Below are positions 51,760 through 61,454 of a stretch of DNA of 64,000 bases, piece by piece. The notes under the pieces are model-generated. The model made no database searches and was not told the DNA's origin. It worked only from the letters and a program-made list of their open reading frames with translations. The stretch comes from Variovorax atrisoli 110B (GTDB taxonomy: Bacteria; Pseudomonadota; Gammaproteobacteria; Burkholderiales; Burkholderiaceae_C). Within the stretch, counting starts at the first letter, position 1. The number at the start of each line of letters is the position of its first letter. The DNA lies in contig NZ_KB907453.1 in the NCBI RefSeq assembly GCF_000382045.1, positions 186,001-250,000 of the forward strand. Direction: 5' to 3'. A program made the position numbers and the translations under genes.

Positions 51760-54498
51760 TCAGCTCAGCGTCGACGGCTCGAAGCCGAAGGCGAAGGCGC
51801 CGTCGGCGCCCACGCTCATGTGCACCCCGGTGAAGGCGGCCGCCATCGAGATGCGCTCCAGCACCTGGCGCGACAGCTCGGGCAGCACCGCGTGCGCCAG
51901 GATGTGGTCGATGTTGCGCGCGCCGCTGTCCACCTCGGTGCAGCGCGCGGTGATGGCGTCTTCCACCTGTGCGTCCCAGGTGAACCCGGCGTGGTGGTTC
52001 AGCGCGAAGCGCCGTGCCAGCTTGCCCAGCTTGAGGTTGACGATGGACCGGATCTGCCCGTCGCCCAGGTGGTGGTAGGGCACCAGCGCCAGCCGTCCCA
52101 GGAAGGCGGGGCTGAACTGCTTGAGCAGCTCGGGGCGCAGGCGCTCCACGAGCTCGTCGGGGTCGGGCCTGCGCCCGCCCTGCGAGGCCTGCGTGATCAC
52201 GTCCTGCGCGGCGTTGGAGGTCAGCAGGATCAGCGTGTTCTTGAAGTCGATCAGCACGCCTTCGCCGTCTTCCATGGTGCCCTTGTCGAACACCTGGAAG
52301 AAGAGTTCCAGCACGTCGGGGTGCGCCTTCTCCATCTCGTCGAGCAGCACCACGCTGTAGGGGCGGCGCCGCACCGCCTCGGTGAGCACGCCGCCGCGCC
52401 CGTAGCCCACGTAGCCGGGCGGAGCGCCCTTGAGGCTGGAGACGGTGTGCGCCTCCTGGAACTCCGACATGTTCACGGTGATGACGTTGCGCTCGCCGCC
52501 GTACAGCAGGTCGGCCAGCGCGAAGGCCGTCTCGGTCTTGCCCACGCCGCTCGGGCCCACCAGCATGAACACGCCCACGGGCTTGCCGGGGTCGTCGAGG
52601 TCGGCGTGGAAGGTGCGGATGCGCCGCGAGATGGCGTCGAGCGCGTCGTCCTGGCCGACCACGCGCTCGGCGAGCTTCTCCTTCAGGTTGAGCACCGTGT
52701 GCAGCTCGTCGGTCATCATCTTGCCGACGGGGATGCCGGTCCAGCCGGAGATGACCTCGGCCACCATGGCGCCGTCCACGCACACCGGCACCATGGGCTC
52801 GTCGTTCTGCAGCGCCTCCAGGCCCTTCTCCAGACGGCGCAGCGCAGCGGTGAGCAGCGCTGGGTCGTTCTCCTCGTCGGCCGGCGGCGCGTCGCTGCGC
52901 AGGCCCTCGGCGATGCGGCGGCGCAGCGCGACGATCTCCATCACCGCGTGCTTCTCCTCGTCGACCTTGTCCGAGAGGCGCTTGTGCTTCTGGCGCAGCG
53001 CATCGAGCCGCGCCGAGAGCGCCGCGATGGCTTCCTGGCGGTCGCTACCCGTGGCCGCTTCGTGGCGCAGCACGCGCAGCTCGCTCTCGCCCGTGGCGAT
53101 GTCGCGCGCCGTCGATTCGAGTTCGGCCGGCAGCCCGTTCTGCCCGATGGCCACGCGCGCGCAGGCGGTGTCGAGCACGCTGATGGCCTTGTCGGGCAGC
53201 TGGCGGCCGGTGATGTAGCGGTGCGAGAGCTTGACGGCCTCGCGCACCGCGTCATCGACGATCTCCACGCCGTGGTGCTTCTCCAGTGTCTCGACCATGC
53301 CTCGCAGCATGTCGATGGCGACCTCTTCGCTGGGTTCCTCCACCTTCACGACCTGGAAGCGCCGCGCGAGCGCCGGGTCGCGCTCCACGTATTTCTTGTA
53401 CTCGGCCCAGGTGGTGGCGGCGATAGTGCGCAGCTCGCCGCGCGCGAGCGCCGGCTTGAGCAGGTTGGCCGCGTCGCCCTGGCCCTCGGCGCCGCCCGCG
53501 CCGATGAGCTGGTGCGCCTCGTCGATGAAGAGGATCACCGGCGTGGGCGAGGCCTTGACCTCGGCGATCACCGACTTGAGCCGGTTCTCGAACTCGCCCT
53601 TCACGCCGGCGCCGGCCTGCAGCAGCGCGAGGTCGAGCGAGCGCACCGACACCTGGCGCAGCGCGGGCGGCACGTCGCCCTGCACCACGCGCTGCGCGAA
53701 GCCTTCGACCACCGCCGTCTTGCCCACGCCGGCCTCGCCAGTGAGGATGGGGTTGTTCTGGCGGCGGCGCAGCAGCACGTCGATGATCTGGCGGATCTCG
53801 CCGTCGCGTCCGCGGATGGGGTCGATGGCACCGTCGCGCGCGAGCTGCGTCATGTCGACCGTGTACTGGTCGAGCGAGGGCGTGGCCGAGCTGCTGCGGC
53901 GCGCGGTGGGCATCTGCATCGCGCCGGCTTCGGGAGCGGGCTGCGGTGCGGTGGGCTGGCTCGCGGCAGGCGCGGAGGAGGCCGATGCGATCGGCGCGTC
54001 GGCCAGTGCCGCACCCGCCGCGTCTTCGGGCGACGACTGCAGCAGGCTCGCGAGTTCGTCGCGCAGCGAGCCGCGCGGGATCTGCAGCAGCGCGGGCGCG
54101 GCATCGACCAGCCGGCCGCGCAGGCGATCGACCTCGAGCAGCGCCAGCATCAGCGTGCCCGAGCGCACATGCTGCTGGCCCAGCAACATCGAGCTCATGA
54201 GCCAGGCTTCCTGGAAGAGCGGCGCGAAGTCGGGCGCGAGGCTTGGCGTGCGGCCGTTGCCGCGCTTGAAGGTGTCGAGCGACTTCTGCAGCTGCGCCTG
54301 CACCTTGTCGGGCCGGATGCCGAAGCGGCCGAACACCAGGCGCAGGTCGGGCGCCTCGTTGTCCACCAGCTTCATCAGCAGGTGTTCGATGTCGACGTTG
54401 TAGTGCGTCTGCTGCACGCACAGCTCGGCGGCCTGTTCCATTGCGCGCTTGCATTCCGGGTTGAGCCGGCCGAGCAGGGTGCGGATGTCGATGTCCAT
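51760..54498 (-). CDS. clpV: T6SS disassembly ATPase ClpV (TssH)
   Basis: A 912-residue AAA+ unfoldase that disassembles contracted TssBC sheaths. The N-terminal Clp-N domain covers about 1-150. The first AAA+ domain has Walker A GEAGVGKTAVVEG and Walker B VILFIDEAHQLIGAGG; the middle coiled coil follows (DRQEAIAALSARLDALRQKH). The second AAA+ domain has Walker A GPSGVGKTETAFAL and Walker B SVVLLDEMEKAHPDV. The start is the ATG at 54498 (MDIDIRTLLGRLNPECKRAM). It lies 17 bases after tssG. Confidence 0.97.
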   Translation of the reverse strand: MDIDIRTLLGRLNPECKRAMEQAAELCVQQTHYNVDIEHLLMKLVDNEAPDLRLVFGRFGIRPDKVQAQLQKSLDTFKRGNGRTPSLAPDFAPLFQEAWLMSSMLLGQQHVRSGTLMLALLEVDRLRGRLVDAAPALLQIPRGSLRDELASLLQSSPEDAAGAALADAPIASASSAPAASQPTAPQPAPEAGAMQMPTARRSSSATPSLDQYTVDMTQLARDGAIDPIRGRDGEIRQIIDVLLRRRQNNPILTGEAGVGKTAVVEGFAQRVVQGDVPPALRQVSVRSLDLALLQAGAGVKGEFENRLKSVIAEVKASPTPVILFIDEAHQLIGAGGAEGQGDAANLLKPALARGELRTIAATTWAEYKKYVERDPALARRFQVVKVEEPSEEVAIDMLRGMVETLEKHHGVEIVDDAVREAVKLSHRYITGRQLPDKAISVLDTACARVAIGQNGLPAELESTARDIATGESELRVLRHEAATGSDRQEAIAALSARLDALRQKHKRLSDKVDEEKHAVMEIVALRRRIAEGLRSDAPPADEENDPALLTAALRRLEKGLEALQNDEPMVPVCVDGAMVAEVISGWTGIPVGKMMTDELHTVLNLKEKLAERVVGQDDALDAISRRIRTFHADLDDPGKPVGVFMLVGPSGVGKTETAFALADLLYGGERNVITVNMSEFQEAHTVSSLKGAPPGYVGYGRGGVLTEAVRRRPYSVVLLDEMEKAHPDVLELFFQVFDKGTMEDGEGVLIDFKNTLILLTSNAAQDVITQASQGGRRPDPDELVERLRPELLKQFSPAFLGRLALVPYHHLGDGQIRSIVNLKLGKLARRFALNHHAGFTWDAQVEDAITARCTEVDSGARNIDHILAHAVLPELSRQVLERISMAAAFTGVHMSVGADGAFAFGFEPSTLS

Positions 54499-54515
54499 AG
54501 GAGAGCGTGTTCGGA

Positions 54516-55523
54516 TCAGCCGTGCGGCGCGTCGCCGCCGTCGCTGGTCAGGGTGTGTTGAACGGGCGGCAGTGCGCCGCGGAAGGCCGGCCCGGCAACC
54601 CACGAGGTCCAGCCCAGGCGCATCGGGTTGGATGCGCCGAGCACGCTGCTGCGCGATTCGGAAGGTGCCAGCCGCAGCTCCATCTCGACCTTCAGGTCCT
54701 GCGGGATGAAGCGGCGCACCAGCCACCTGGCGAGCGCATGGTCGGCGCCCTTGGGAAGCAGGTCGCGCAGCCGTTGCTGGCTCAGGTTGCCGAAAACGAG
54801 GCGGATGCCCGCGCCCTGGTCCCACACGCGCTTGCCGAGCACCGCGCCGCCGCCCAGCGGCGTGCGAGTGTCCAGCCGCGCCGAGGCGTCGGGTTCGAGT
54901 GCCAGCCATCGGCCGCGGAACTGCGTGCCGTCCACCTGCACGCCGAGGCGGTCGCGCAGCAGCGCGAGCAGGGCCGTCATGCCGCGCGGCGAGCCGCCGA
55001 GCAGGCCGGCATGCCGCAGCCACTGGGCCGATCCGTCGGGCGCGCGCACGCCGGCGCGCAGCCCGAGCGCGCTGGCCGCGTCGAGCGTGGTGGCCAGCGT
55101 CGACCGCGCGGGCGACTGCGGGTTCAGCGCGATGTGGTGCTTGCGCCGGCTCCGGTAGAGGAAGGCCAGGAAGCGGTGGTTGAAGATGTCGAGGAAGTCC
55201 TGCGTGGCGTAGTCGCGTTGCTGACGCCGCTCCAGCAGCATCTCGGTGAAGGGCATCGGCAGCGGGCCGCCGCTGCCCGCCAGCGAGAGCGCGGGCGTGG
55301 TGAGCGTCCAGGGCTCGCCCGTGGCGGCCTCGGTACCGACATCGCGCACGTCGCTGGCCTCGAAGGCGAGCGAGACGAAGGCGTGCAGCCGCACGGCCTC
55401 ACGCTCGCGCGGGCCCTGCGAGCGGCCCACGGGCACCGCCTGGGGCGCGGCGCGCTCCAGCAGGCTGATGGCCTGGAACAGGTTGAAGTCCTGCGGGCGG
55501 GCGGCGAGTTCCTCGACGATCAC
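54516..55523 (-). CDS. tssG: T6SS baseplate protein TssG
   Basis: A 335-residue baseplate wedge protein that pairs with TssF. The beginning PQDFNLFQAISLLERAAP and the block TPALSLAGSGGPLPMPFTEM are TssG signatures, as is FLDIFNHRFLAFLYRSRRKH. The start is GTG at 55523, overlapping the tssF stop as GTGA; no ATG fits the conserved start. The C-terminus ends shortly before clpV. Confidence 0.93.
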   Translation of the reverse strand: MIVEELAARPQDFNLFQAISLLERAAPQAVPVGRSQGPREREAVRLHAFVSLAFEASDVRDVGTEAATGEPWTLTTPALSLAGSGGPLPMPFTEMLLERRQQRDYATQDFLDIFNHRFLAFLYRSRRKHHIALNPQSPARSTLATTLDAASALGLRAGVRAPDGSAQWLRHAGLLGGSPRGMTALLALLRDRLGVQVDGTQFRGRWLALEPDASARLDTRTPLGGGAVLGKRVWDQGAGIRLVFGNLSQQRLRDLLPKGADHALARWLVRRFIPQDLKVEMELRLAPSESRSSVLGASNPMRLGWTSWVAGPAFRGALPPVQHTLTSDGGDAPHG

Positions 55524-57313
55524 AGCACCACCTGCCGGCCCGTCATCGGGGCCCACTGCTTGCGGATCTCCTCGCCGCTGCGCACTGCGAGGCGGACGAA
55601 GGAGTTGACCGAGGTGTACATCGCGAAGAAGCGCGCGAGCACCGCCGACATCATCAGCGGCGAGCCGCCGACGAAGGCGTCGTCCTCGAATTCGAGCGTG
55701 ACCTGCGTGCCGCGGCAATACCCGCGCCACGCCTCGGTGCCCACGTGCGCGGTGATGCCGCGCGCCGAGAGCCCGGCGATGCCGCGGATCTGCGCGTGGT
55801 CGCGGCGGCTGTCGGAGGCGAACAGCAGCAGCATCTCGCGCAGCTGTTCGCGGCCGGTGGAGCCGTCCACCAGCGACTGGTGGTTGAGCGTGAGCAGCGA
55901 CACCAGCCGCCACAGCGTCTCGCTGCCCAGCGGCGGATCGCGCTGCGCGGTGGGCTCGTAGAGGCAGCGCACGTGCGTGGGCTGCGGCGGGCCCTCGGCC
56001 AGCAGGCGCGCGCCCACGGGCACCTGCTCGGCCAGCCGGCGGTTGGTGCACAGCAGGTGCGCGTAGACCACGGGCTGTGCGGGCCGTGTGTGGGCCTTGC
56101 CCTGGTCGACGAAGGACAGGAAGACGTCGGTGCCCGGAATGTTCTGGCGCAGGCAGGGCTCGCGGCGCGCGGACCAGAAGACCGCGCCTTCTTTCACGCC
56201 CGGCGCGCCGTCGACGTGGCCCAGCGCGGCGAAGCCGGGCACGTTCACCGGCTTGTCGGCGTCCGGGTCCGATGCGACCACCGAGACGATGGAATGCACC
56301 TCGGTGGTCGCGTCGCGCTGGCGGTCGGGCACCAGCATGTATTCGTAGTGGCGCTGGTCCATCGCCAGCGGCTCGCTCACGCGCGGGAACAGGTTGACGA
56401 TGGGCGTGCAGCCGAGCTGGAAGTTGTCCGCGTCGATGTAGCGCAGCGCGCGCGTAGAGCGGTCGAGCTGAAACGCGATCTCGCAGCGGCGCCCGCTGCC
56501 CAGGCGTGAGCGCAGGTGGTGCAGGTCGAAGAAATGGAACTTGCGCGGGAACGCGAAGTACTCCTGCAGCAGGCCGTAAGCAGGCTGCGCGTTGGCGGGC
56601 TGGGGCAGCACTTCCTCGCCCTCGGCGAAACCGACCTCGCGCCATGCGTCCGCCGGCAGCGTCTGCGCCATGCCGCCTTCGGGGATGACGGCCACCGACT
56701 TCACGCCGGACACCAGCGCGTCGTACAGCGGCATGGTGGTCATCCAGTCGCCCTGCAGGTGGATGCGCAGGCTGTCGATCTCCAGCTCGGAGAAGTCGGT
56801 CTGGTCATCGCATTCGAGCGCGAGCCGCAGCACCGCGTCGCTGTCGATGGCGGCATGCGTGATCCGCAGCGGCCACAGCACGGTGTCCCAGGCGGTGCGG
56901 AAGCGGCAGTCCTGGGACGAAGCCCCCGGCGCGTGCGGCGATGTGCGCGCATGCAGCATGGTGTGGCGCGGCACGCGGAATCCTGCCGTGACCTTGCCCT
57001 GCGCCGGATCGAGCTCGAACTGCGCCACCGACATCGAGGGAAGCGGCTGCACGAGCGAAGGGCAGAGGTTGTCGAGCAGGGCGTAGGCGACGTCGGGAAA
57101 CTCCTGGTCGAGGTCGCGGTGCACGCGCGCCGACAGGAAGGCCACCGACTCGATCAGCCGCTCTGTGTGGGGGTCGAGCGACTCGCCGCCGTGCAGCGAG
57201 AGGCGCGATGCGACCTTGGGATAGCGCTGGGCGAAGTCCGCCCCCTGTCCGCGCAGGTAGGACAGTTCGCGCTTGTAGTACTGCAGCAGGTCGCTGTGCT
57301 GGATGTCGGACAC
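55520..57313 (-). CDS. tssF: T6SS baseplate protein TssF
   Basis: A 597-residue baseplate protein. YYKRELSYLRGQGADFAQRY at the N-terminus and DPHTERLIESVAFLSARVHR are the standard TssF motifs, and the normal length is kept. TssF, TssG, TssE and TssK build the wedges around VgrG. It follows tssE after one base and overlaps tssG by four, so all three are translated together. Confidence 0.96.
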   Translation of the reverse strand: MSDIQHSDLLQYYKRELSYLRGQGADFAQRYPKVASRLSLHGGESLDPHTERLIESVAFLSARVHRDLDQEFPDVAYALLDNLCPSLVQPLPSMSVAQFELDPAQGKVTAGFRVPRHTMLHARTSPHAPGASSQDCRFRTAWDTVLWPLRITHAAIDSDAVLRLALECDDQTDFSELEIDSLRIHLQGDWMTTMPLYDALVSGVKSVAVIPEGGMAQTLPADAWREVGFAEGEEVLPQPANAQPAYGLLQEYFAFPRKFHFFDLHHLRSRLGSGRRCEIAFQLDRSTRALRYIDADNFQLGCTPIVNLFPRVSEPLAMDQRHYEYMLVPDRQRDATTEVHSIVSVVASDPDADKPVNVPGFAALGHVDGAPGVKEGAVFWSARREPCLRQNIPGTDVFLSFVDQGKAHTRPAQPVVYAHLLCTNRRLAEQVPVGARLLAEGPPQPTHVRCLYEPTAQRDPPLGSETLWRLVSLLTLNHQSLVDGSTGREQLREMLLLFASDSRRDHAQIRGIAGLSARGITAHVGTEAWRGYCRGTQVTLEFEDDAFVGGSPLMMSAVLARFFAMYTSVNSFVRLAVRSGEEIRKQWAPMTGRQVVL

Positions 57314-57314
57314 G

Positions 57315-57776
57315 TCAGGCGACTTTCATCAGGCTGTCCGGCGCGCCCAGCAGCATCTCGAAGTCCACGCGGCGCAGCGCGAGGCCGGCGCGCGCCTGCG
57401 CGCCGATGCGCACCAGCGCCACCTCGTGCCGGTTGGGTGCGGGGCTGACCTGCACGCTCACCTCCGACAGCCGCGGCTCGTAGCGCGCGACGGCCGTGCG
57501 CAGCAACGCGGCCAACCTCTGCAGGTCGGCCGCGTTCTGTGCGCTGAACACGGAAAAATCGGGAATGCCGTACTCCAGGACGGTGCCGCTGCCTTGCGCG
57601 TAGTCCTCCGCCGAAAGCGGCGAGCGCGTGTTGAAGAGCCGGCGCAACTCGCGGCCGATGGAGTCCTGCACGGATTCCATCGTCTCGAGATGCGCGGCAC
57701 TCCGCACGTGCTCGGACTGCGCGGACGCCAACCGGTCGAACAGGGGGGCGACGCCCCCTTTGACGAGTTCGGACAC
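57315..57776 (-). CDS. tssE: T6SS baseplate protein TssE (gp25-like)
   Basis: A 153-residue protein of the GPW/gp25 family: SIGRELRRLFNTRSPL, VLEYGIPDFSVFSAQN and YEPRLSEVSVQVS. It is homologous to the phage T4 baseplate wedge protein gp25, where sheath assembly begins. The start is GTG at 57776. It lies 32 bases after hcp and 1 base before tssF. Confidence 0.94.
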   Translation of the reverse strand: MSELVKGGVAPLFDRLASAQSEHVRSAAHLETMESVQDSIGRELRRLFNTRSPLSAEDYAQGSGTVLEYGIPDFSVFSAQNAADLQRLAALLRTAVARYEPRLSEVSVQVSPAPNRHEVALVRIGAQARAGLALRRVDFEMLLGAPDSLMKVA

Positions 57777-57808
57777 GGTGATCGGCGCCGGAGGTCAGCG
57801 GCGCTCGA

Positions 57809-58291
57809 TCAGGCCACCGCGACGTTCTTGGAGATGTCCCAGCCGAACGGTGCGACACCTTCCTGGCCGCCTTCTTCCTTCTGCTTCGTGTAGTCGACCT
57901 TGATGGCCGCGTAGTTCAGGGAGATGCTTTCGGAAGGCAGGTCGCCGCCGCTGGACACCGAGAAGCCGCTGAGGATCACGTCGGTCAGCGTCACCACCAT
58001 CAGGGGCAGCAGGCCGCTCTTGTCCTCGCGCGGGAAGGTGATGACGGTGTCGCCCGCGAACACCTCCCCGCCGGCGAGCTTCTGCAGCAGCTGGGGCGTG
58101 GCCGAGTCGCTGGTGCGCGTCACGGTGATTTCCGAGAAGCTGGGCTTGCCCGCGGTGCGTTCCTGGTTGGAGGTGCCCGAGGTCACGGCAAGGCCGGCGC
58201 CGAACTGGAAGCTCTGCACTTCCATCTCGTCCTTGTGGCCTTCGATCTGGGTCTGGCCGGTCACGCCCGGCATCTTGAGGTAGATAGGCAT
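57809..58291 (-). CDS. hcp: T6SS inner tube protein Hcp (TssD)
   Basis: A 160-residue protein forming hexameric rings of the T6SS tube. MPIYLKMPGVTGQTQIEGHK, EVQSFQFGAGLAVTSG and ITVTRTSDSATPQLLQKL are Hcp signatures. There is no C-terminal effector extension. It lies between tssC (61-base gap) and tssE, the usual place. Confidence 0.96.
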   Translation of the reverse strand: MPIYLKMPGVTGQTQIEGHKDEMEVQSFQFGAGLAVTSGTSNQERTAGKPSFSEITVTRTSDSATPQLLQKLAGGEVFAGDTVITFPREDKSGLLPLMVVTLTDVILSGFSVSSGGDLPSESISLNYAAIKVDYTKQKEEGGQEGVAPFGWDISKNVAVA

Positions 58292-58352
58292 TTTCGAAAG
58301 TTCTTTCTGTCGGTCGGTTCGTTGTCGACGTTGATTGACGGGATGTGGGCGA

Positions 58353-59858
58353 TCAGGCCGCTGCCGCTGCCGGCAGGTCGGCCACCAGGCGGATCGAGGC
58401 CGAGAGCTCTTCCAGCTGGAAGTGCGGCTTCAGGAAGGCGATGGCGCGGTACGAGCCCGGCTTGCCCGGCACTTCGGTCACGTCGACGCGGGCCTGGCTC
58501 AGCGGGTACTTGGCCTTCATGGCCTGCGGCGCCGAGGGGCTGACCAGCACGTAGTTCGCGACCCAGTTGTTCAGGTGCTTCTGCATGTCGGCCTGCGTCT
58601 GGAAGCTGCCGATCTTGTCGCGCACGATCACCTTCAGGTAGTGGGCGAAGCGCGATGCGGCCAGGATGTAGGGCAGGCGAGCCGAGACGGCCGCGTTGGC
58701 GTTGGCCGCATCCTTGTCGTAGACCTTGGGCTTGTTCACGGTCTGCCCGCCGAAGAAGGTGGCGGTGTTCGAGCCCTTGGAGTTGACGATGGCGATGAAG
58801 CCCAGGTCGCTCAGCTCCTTCTCGCGGCGGTCGGTGATGGTCACTTCCGTCGGCGGCTTCAGCGCGATGTCGCCTTCGTCCGTCTTGTAGGCGTGGGCCA
58901 CCAGGCCGTCGACCTTGCCGCCGCCTTCCACGCCGCGGATGGCCGTGGTCCAGCCGTACAGCGAGTGGGCCTGCGTGATGCGAAGGCCCAGCTGGTAGGC
59001 CGCGTTGGCCCACAGGTACTTGCCGTGGTCGGTGCCGTCGACGTCTTCCTCGTAGTTGAAGTTCTCCACGGGAATGGTCTTGGCGCCGTAGGGCAGGCGG
59101 GCGGCATAGCTGGGCAGCACCAGCGACACGTAGCGCGAATCTTCCGAGTCGCGGAAGCTGCGCCACGCGGTGAGCTCGGCGCTCTCGAAGGTCTTCGACA
59201 GGTCGCGCGGAATGCCCAGCTCGGTGAACGACTTGAAGTCGAACAGGGCCGGCGCGGCCGCGGCGATGAACGGCGCGTGCGCGGCGGCGGCCACGCGGGA
59301 GATGCGCTCCAGCAGGGCGATGTCCTGCGGGTGGCGGCCGAAGTAGTAGTCGCCGATCAGCAGCGAGTAGGGGTGGCCGCCGTAGGTGCCGTACTCCTCT
59401 TCGTAGATCTTCTTGAAGAGCACGCTGGTGTCGTGGTCGACGGCACCTTCCAGGTCCTTCAGCAGGTCCTTCTTGCTCACGTTGAGCAGGCGCAGCTTGA
59501 GGTTGCTGCCGGTCTCGGTGCCGAACACCATGTCGTGCAGGCCGCGCCACGAGGCTTCGAGGGCCTGGAACTCGGGGGCGTGCAGGATCGCGTTGAGCTG
59601 GTCGGTCAGCAGGCGGTCGATCTCGGCGACGCGCTCGTTGATCAGCGTGACCACGCCCTTGTCGGGGCTGGTCTTCATGCCTTCGTCGAGGATCTGCGAA
59701 GCCAGCTGGCCGATCAGCTTCTTCGCGTAGGCGCCCTGCGAGGGCTCCGTCGTCATGTTGCCTTCGTAGACGATCTTGTCGAGCAGGCTCATGTCACTGG
59801 TCGTGACGGTGGTTGCTGCTGCGCTGCCGGCTTCGGCGGCTTTGGATTTGTTGGCCAT
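58353..59858 (-). CDS. tssC: T6SS sheath large subunit TssC
   Basis: A 501-residue sheath protein that assembles with TssB around the Hcp tube and contracts. Motifs: DQLNAILHAPEFQALEASWR, GLHDMVFGTETG, and FAHYLKVIVRDKIGSFQTQA near the C-terminus. The start is taken as ATG at 59858 (MANKSKAAEAGSAAA); an ATG four codons upstream at 59870 (MVIEM) is also possible. A 61-base gap separates it from tssB. Confidence 0.96.
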   Translation of the reverse strand: MANKSKAAEAGSAAATTVTTSDMSLLDKIVYEGNMTTEPSQGAYAKKLIGQLASQILDEGMKTSPDKGVVTLINERVAEIDRLLTDQLNAILHAPEFQALEASWRGLHDMVFGTETGSNLKLRLLNVSKKDLLKDLEGAVDHDTSVLFKKIYEEEYGTYGGHPYSLLIGDYYFGRHPQDIALLERISRVAAAAHAPFIAAAAPALFDFKSFTELGIPRDLSKTFESAELTAWRSFRDSEDSRYVSLVLPSYAARLPYGAKTIPVENFNYEEDVDGTDHGKYLWANAAYQLGLRITQAHSLYGWTTAIRGVEGGGKVDGLVAHAYKTDEGDIALKPPTEVTITDRREKELSDLGFIAIVNSKGSNTATFFGGQTVNKPKVYDKDAANANAAVSARLPYILAASRFAHYLKVIVRDKIGSFQTQADMQKHLNNWVANYVLVSPSAPQAMKAKYPLSQARVDVTEVPGKPGSYRAIAFLKPHFQLEELSASIRLVADLPAAAAA

Positions 59859-59919
59859 CTCTATCACCATTCATGAAGTGCCGGGCTGCGCAGCGAGGGG
59901 CAGCGGCCGGCGTGGTTGA

Positions 59920-60501
59920 TCACGCTGCCGGTGCTTCGGCTTCGGGGGAGGTCTGTGCGGCAGCTTCCGGGGAAGCGGCGGCGGGGGCCTGTGCTGGTGC
60001 GGCGTCGGCTTCCGCCTTGGCCTGGCTCTGGACCGTCTTGAGGTCTTCGCTGTTCTTCACCACGCGCTCGAGCAGGCCGTCGAGTTCGTCGTTGCCGTCG
60101 AGCTTGGCGAGCAGGTCGCGCAGCTGCTGGCGCGCCTCGAGCAGCTTGGCCAGGCGCGGCACCTGGCTCACGATGGCTTCGGGATGGAAGTCGCCGAACT
60201 CCTTGAAGTTCAGTTCGATCTTGAGGTTGCCATCGCCCTTCATGGTGTCGGGCACCGACAGGTCGAGGCGCGGGGCGATGTTGCCGAGCACGCCGTCGAA
60301 GTTGTCGCGGTCGATCTCGACGAAGCGGCGCTCCTTGAGCTTGGGCAGCGGCTGTTCGGGCTGGCCCGACAGGTCGGCCAGCAGGCCCACCACGAGCGGC
60401 AGTTCCTTCTTTTCGACGGCGTCGCCGATCTCGACGTCATAGGTGATCTGGACGCGCGGAGGACGATTGCGTCCCACCCATTTTTGCAAGCTGTTCGACA
60501 T
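59920..60501 (-). CDS. tssB: T6SS sheath small subunit TssB
   Basis: A 193-residue sheath subunit. SLQKWVGRNRPPRVQITYDV at the start and GNLKIELNFKEFGDFHPEAI are TssB signatures. The C-terminal 35 residues are rich in alanine, glutamate and proline (QAPAAASPEAAAQTSPEAEA), an extension of the usual core. It is the first gene of the T6SS operon; the start ATG at 60501 is preceded by a leader of about 120 bases from the putative promoter. Confidence 0.95.
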   Translation of the reverse strand: MSNSLQKWVGRNRPPRVQITYDVEIGDAVEKKELPLVVGLLADLSGQPEQPLPKLKERRFVEIDRDNFDGVLGNIAPRLDLSVPDTMKGDGNLKIELNFKEFGDFHPEAIVSQVPRLAKLLEARQQLRDLLAKLDGNDELDGLLERVVKNSEDLKTVQSQAKAEADAAPAQAPAAASPEAAAQTSPEAEAPAA

Positions 60502-61008
60502 TGTTCGCTCTCGGAAAAGGTTGAAGTGACAAGAACACAGGTCGTGTGTTTTCGACGCAGCTCCGCCCCGGTGAAGGCGGTCCGCGGCCCGTTGCCGTTG
60601 CAGTCCCGGCATGCTTTGAGACGCACGAAAGATACAAATGGAGATATCTAGCAACAATCCCCAGAATTGGGTAGGTACCCCATGAATCGAGAAAAAACCG
60701 GAGAAAAGGCAAGCCATGTCTCCGTAGAAACTCATGTAATTGGGCGTTTTTTCACGTAATTGACACGCAAATGAGGCGCGTGATAGCGAGAAGAGGTGCG
60801 AAGACGCGTGCTCGGTCGCCCAAGCAGGGCGTGAGAGGGGCGCGCAGGGCTACCCAAGGCGAGCCCTGGCTCGTGCAAAAGCGGGCAACTTGTAACAGTG
60901 AATGCGGAGGTGCTGCACACGCTGCAGCGGGTGTGCAGGGGCCCTTCAGGAGGCGTGCAAGAGGCTCGCGCGAGGCCTCTGCAGAGAGGAAAGAAGCTGA
61001 AGCGCCTC
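60502..61008. other. Upstream region of the T6SS operon
   Basis: About 500 bases without a credible gene. The left part is the leader and putative promoter of tssB. The right part has an imperfect hairpin at 60960-60980 (AGAGGCTCG / CGAGGCCTCT, no T run), just beyond the stop of the minus-strand gene at 61009. No sigma-54 promoter is seen. Confidence 0.6.
60629..60657 (-). promoter_or_regulatory. Putative sigma-70 promoter of the T6SS operon
   Basis: On the minus strand, TTGTTG (60657-60652) and TATCTT (60634-60629) are 17 bases apart, about 130 bases upstream of tssB. Both boxes match the consensus at four of six bases. Confidence 0.5.
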
Positions 61009-61248
61009 TTACAGTTCGATGAAGGCCGAGGTGGCTTTGTTGAGTGCCAGCATGCCCTTGGCCGTGATCGATTCGACCTGCGCGAGCTGGCGGATCGCGC
61101 GGGCATCGGACGCGTGGTCGGCCGGCGGAATGAATGCAGTCACCAGATCTGCGGCGCGCAGCACGCGCAGCCTGTCGATGTCGGCCGGCGTGTGAACGAC
61201 GTATGGCAATTTCTGCTCGGCGATGGTCCGAAGAAATTCCATGGACAT
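61009..61248 (-). CDS. Small uncharacterised protein, paralogue of the gene at 7476-7811
   Basis: A 79-residue protein (MSMEFLRTIAEQKLPYVVHT, then DIDRLRVLRAADLVTAFIPP, then ESITAKGMLALNKATSAF). It aligns along its length with the first 75 residues of the protein at 7476, including the LP, DID-RVLRAA and IT-KG positions. The ATG at 61248 has AAGGAG seven bases upstream; an upstream in-frame ATG at 61299 has none. It lies upstream of the T6SS operon on the same strand. No domain is recognised. Confidence 0.68.
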   Translation of the reverse strand: MSMEFLRTIAEQKLPYVVHTPADIDRLRVLRAADLVTAFIPPADHASDARAIRQLAQVESITAKGMLALNKATSAFIEL

Positions 61249-61454
61249 GAGCCGTCTCCTTGTGGTTGAGGGCGTTCCGGACATTGTGCGCACAAACAAT
61301 TAGCGTTGTCTAAACCCTGCGCTGCGCGTGCCTTTGCCCGCGTGTACCGAAGTGCTCCTTTCGCGCGGCAAGACAGAAGAAGGTGCCAGTCTGCGCGGGC
61401 CCACCTGCCCGCGGGCTGACTCGCCGCAGGCCTTTGCCGACGAATGCTCGATGG

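Noticed and set aside
60960..60980. Hairpin near 60970 as a terminator of the small gene at 61009
   Set aside because: The stem has a bulge and no T run follows on the minus strand, so it is not supported as an intrinsic terminator.
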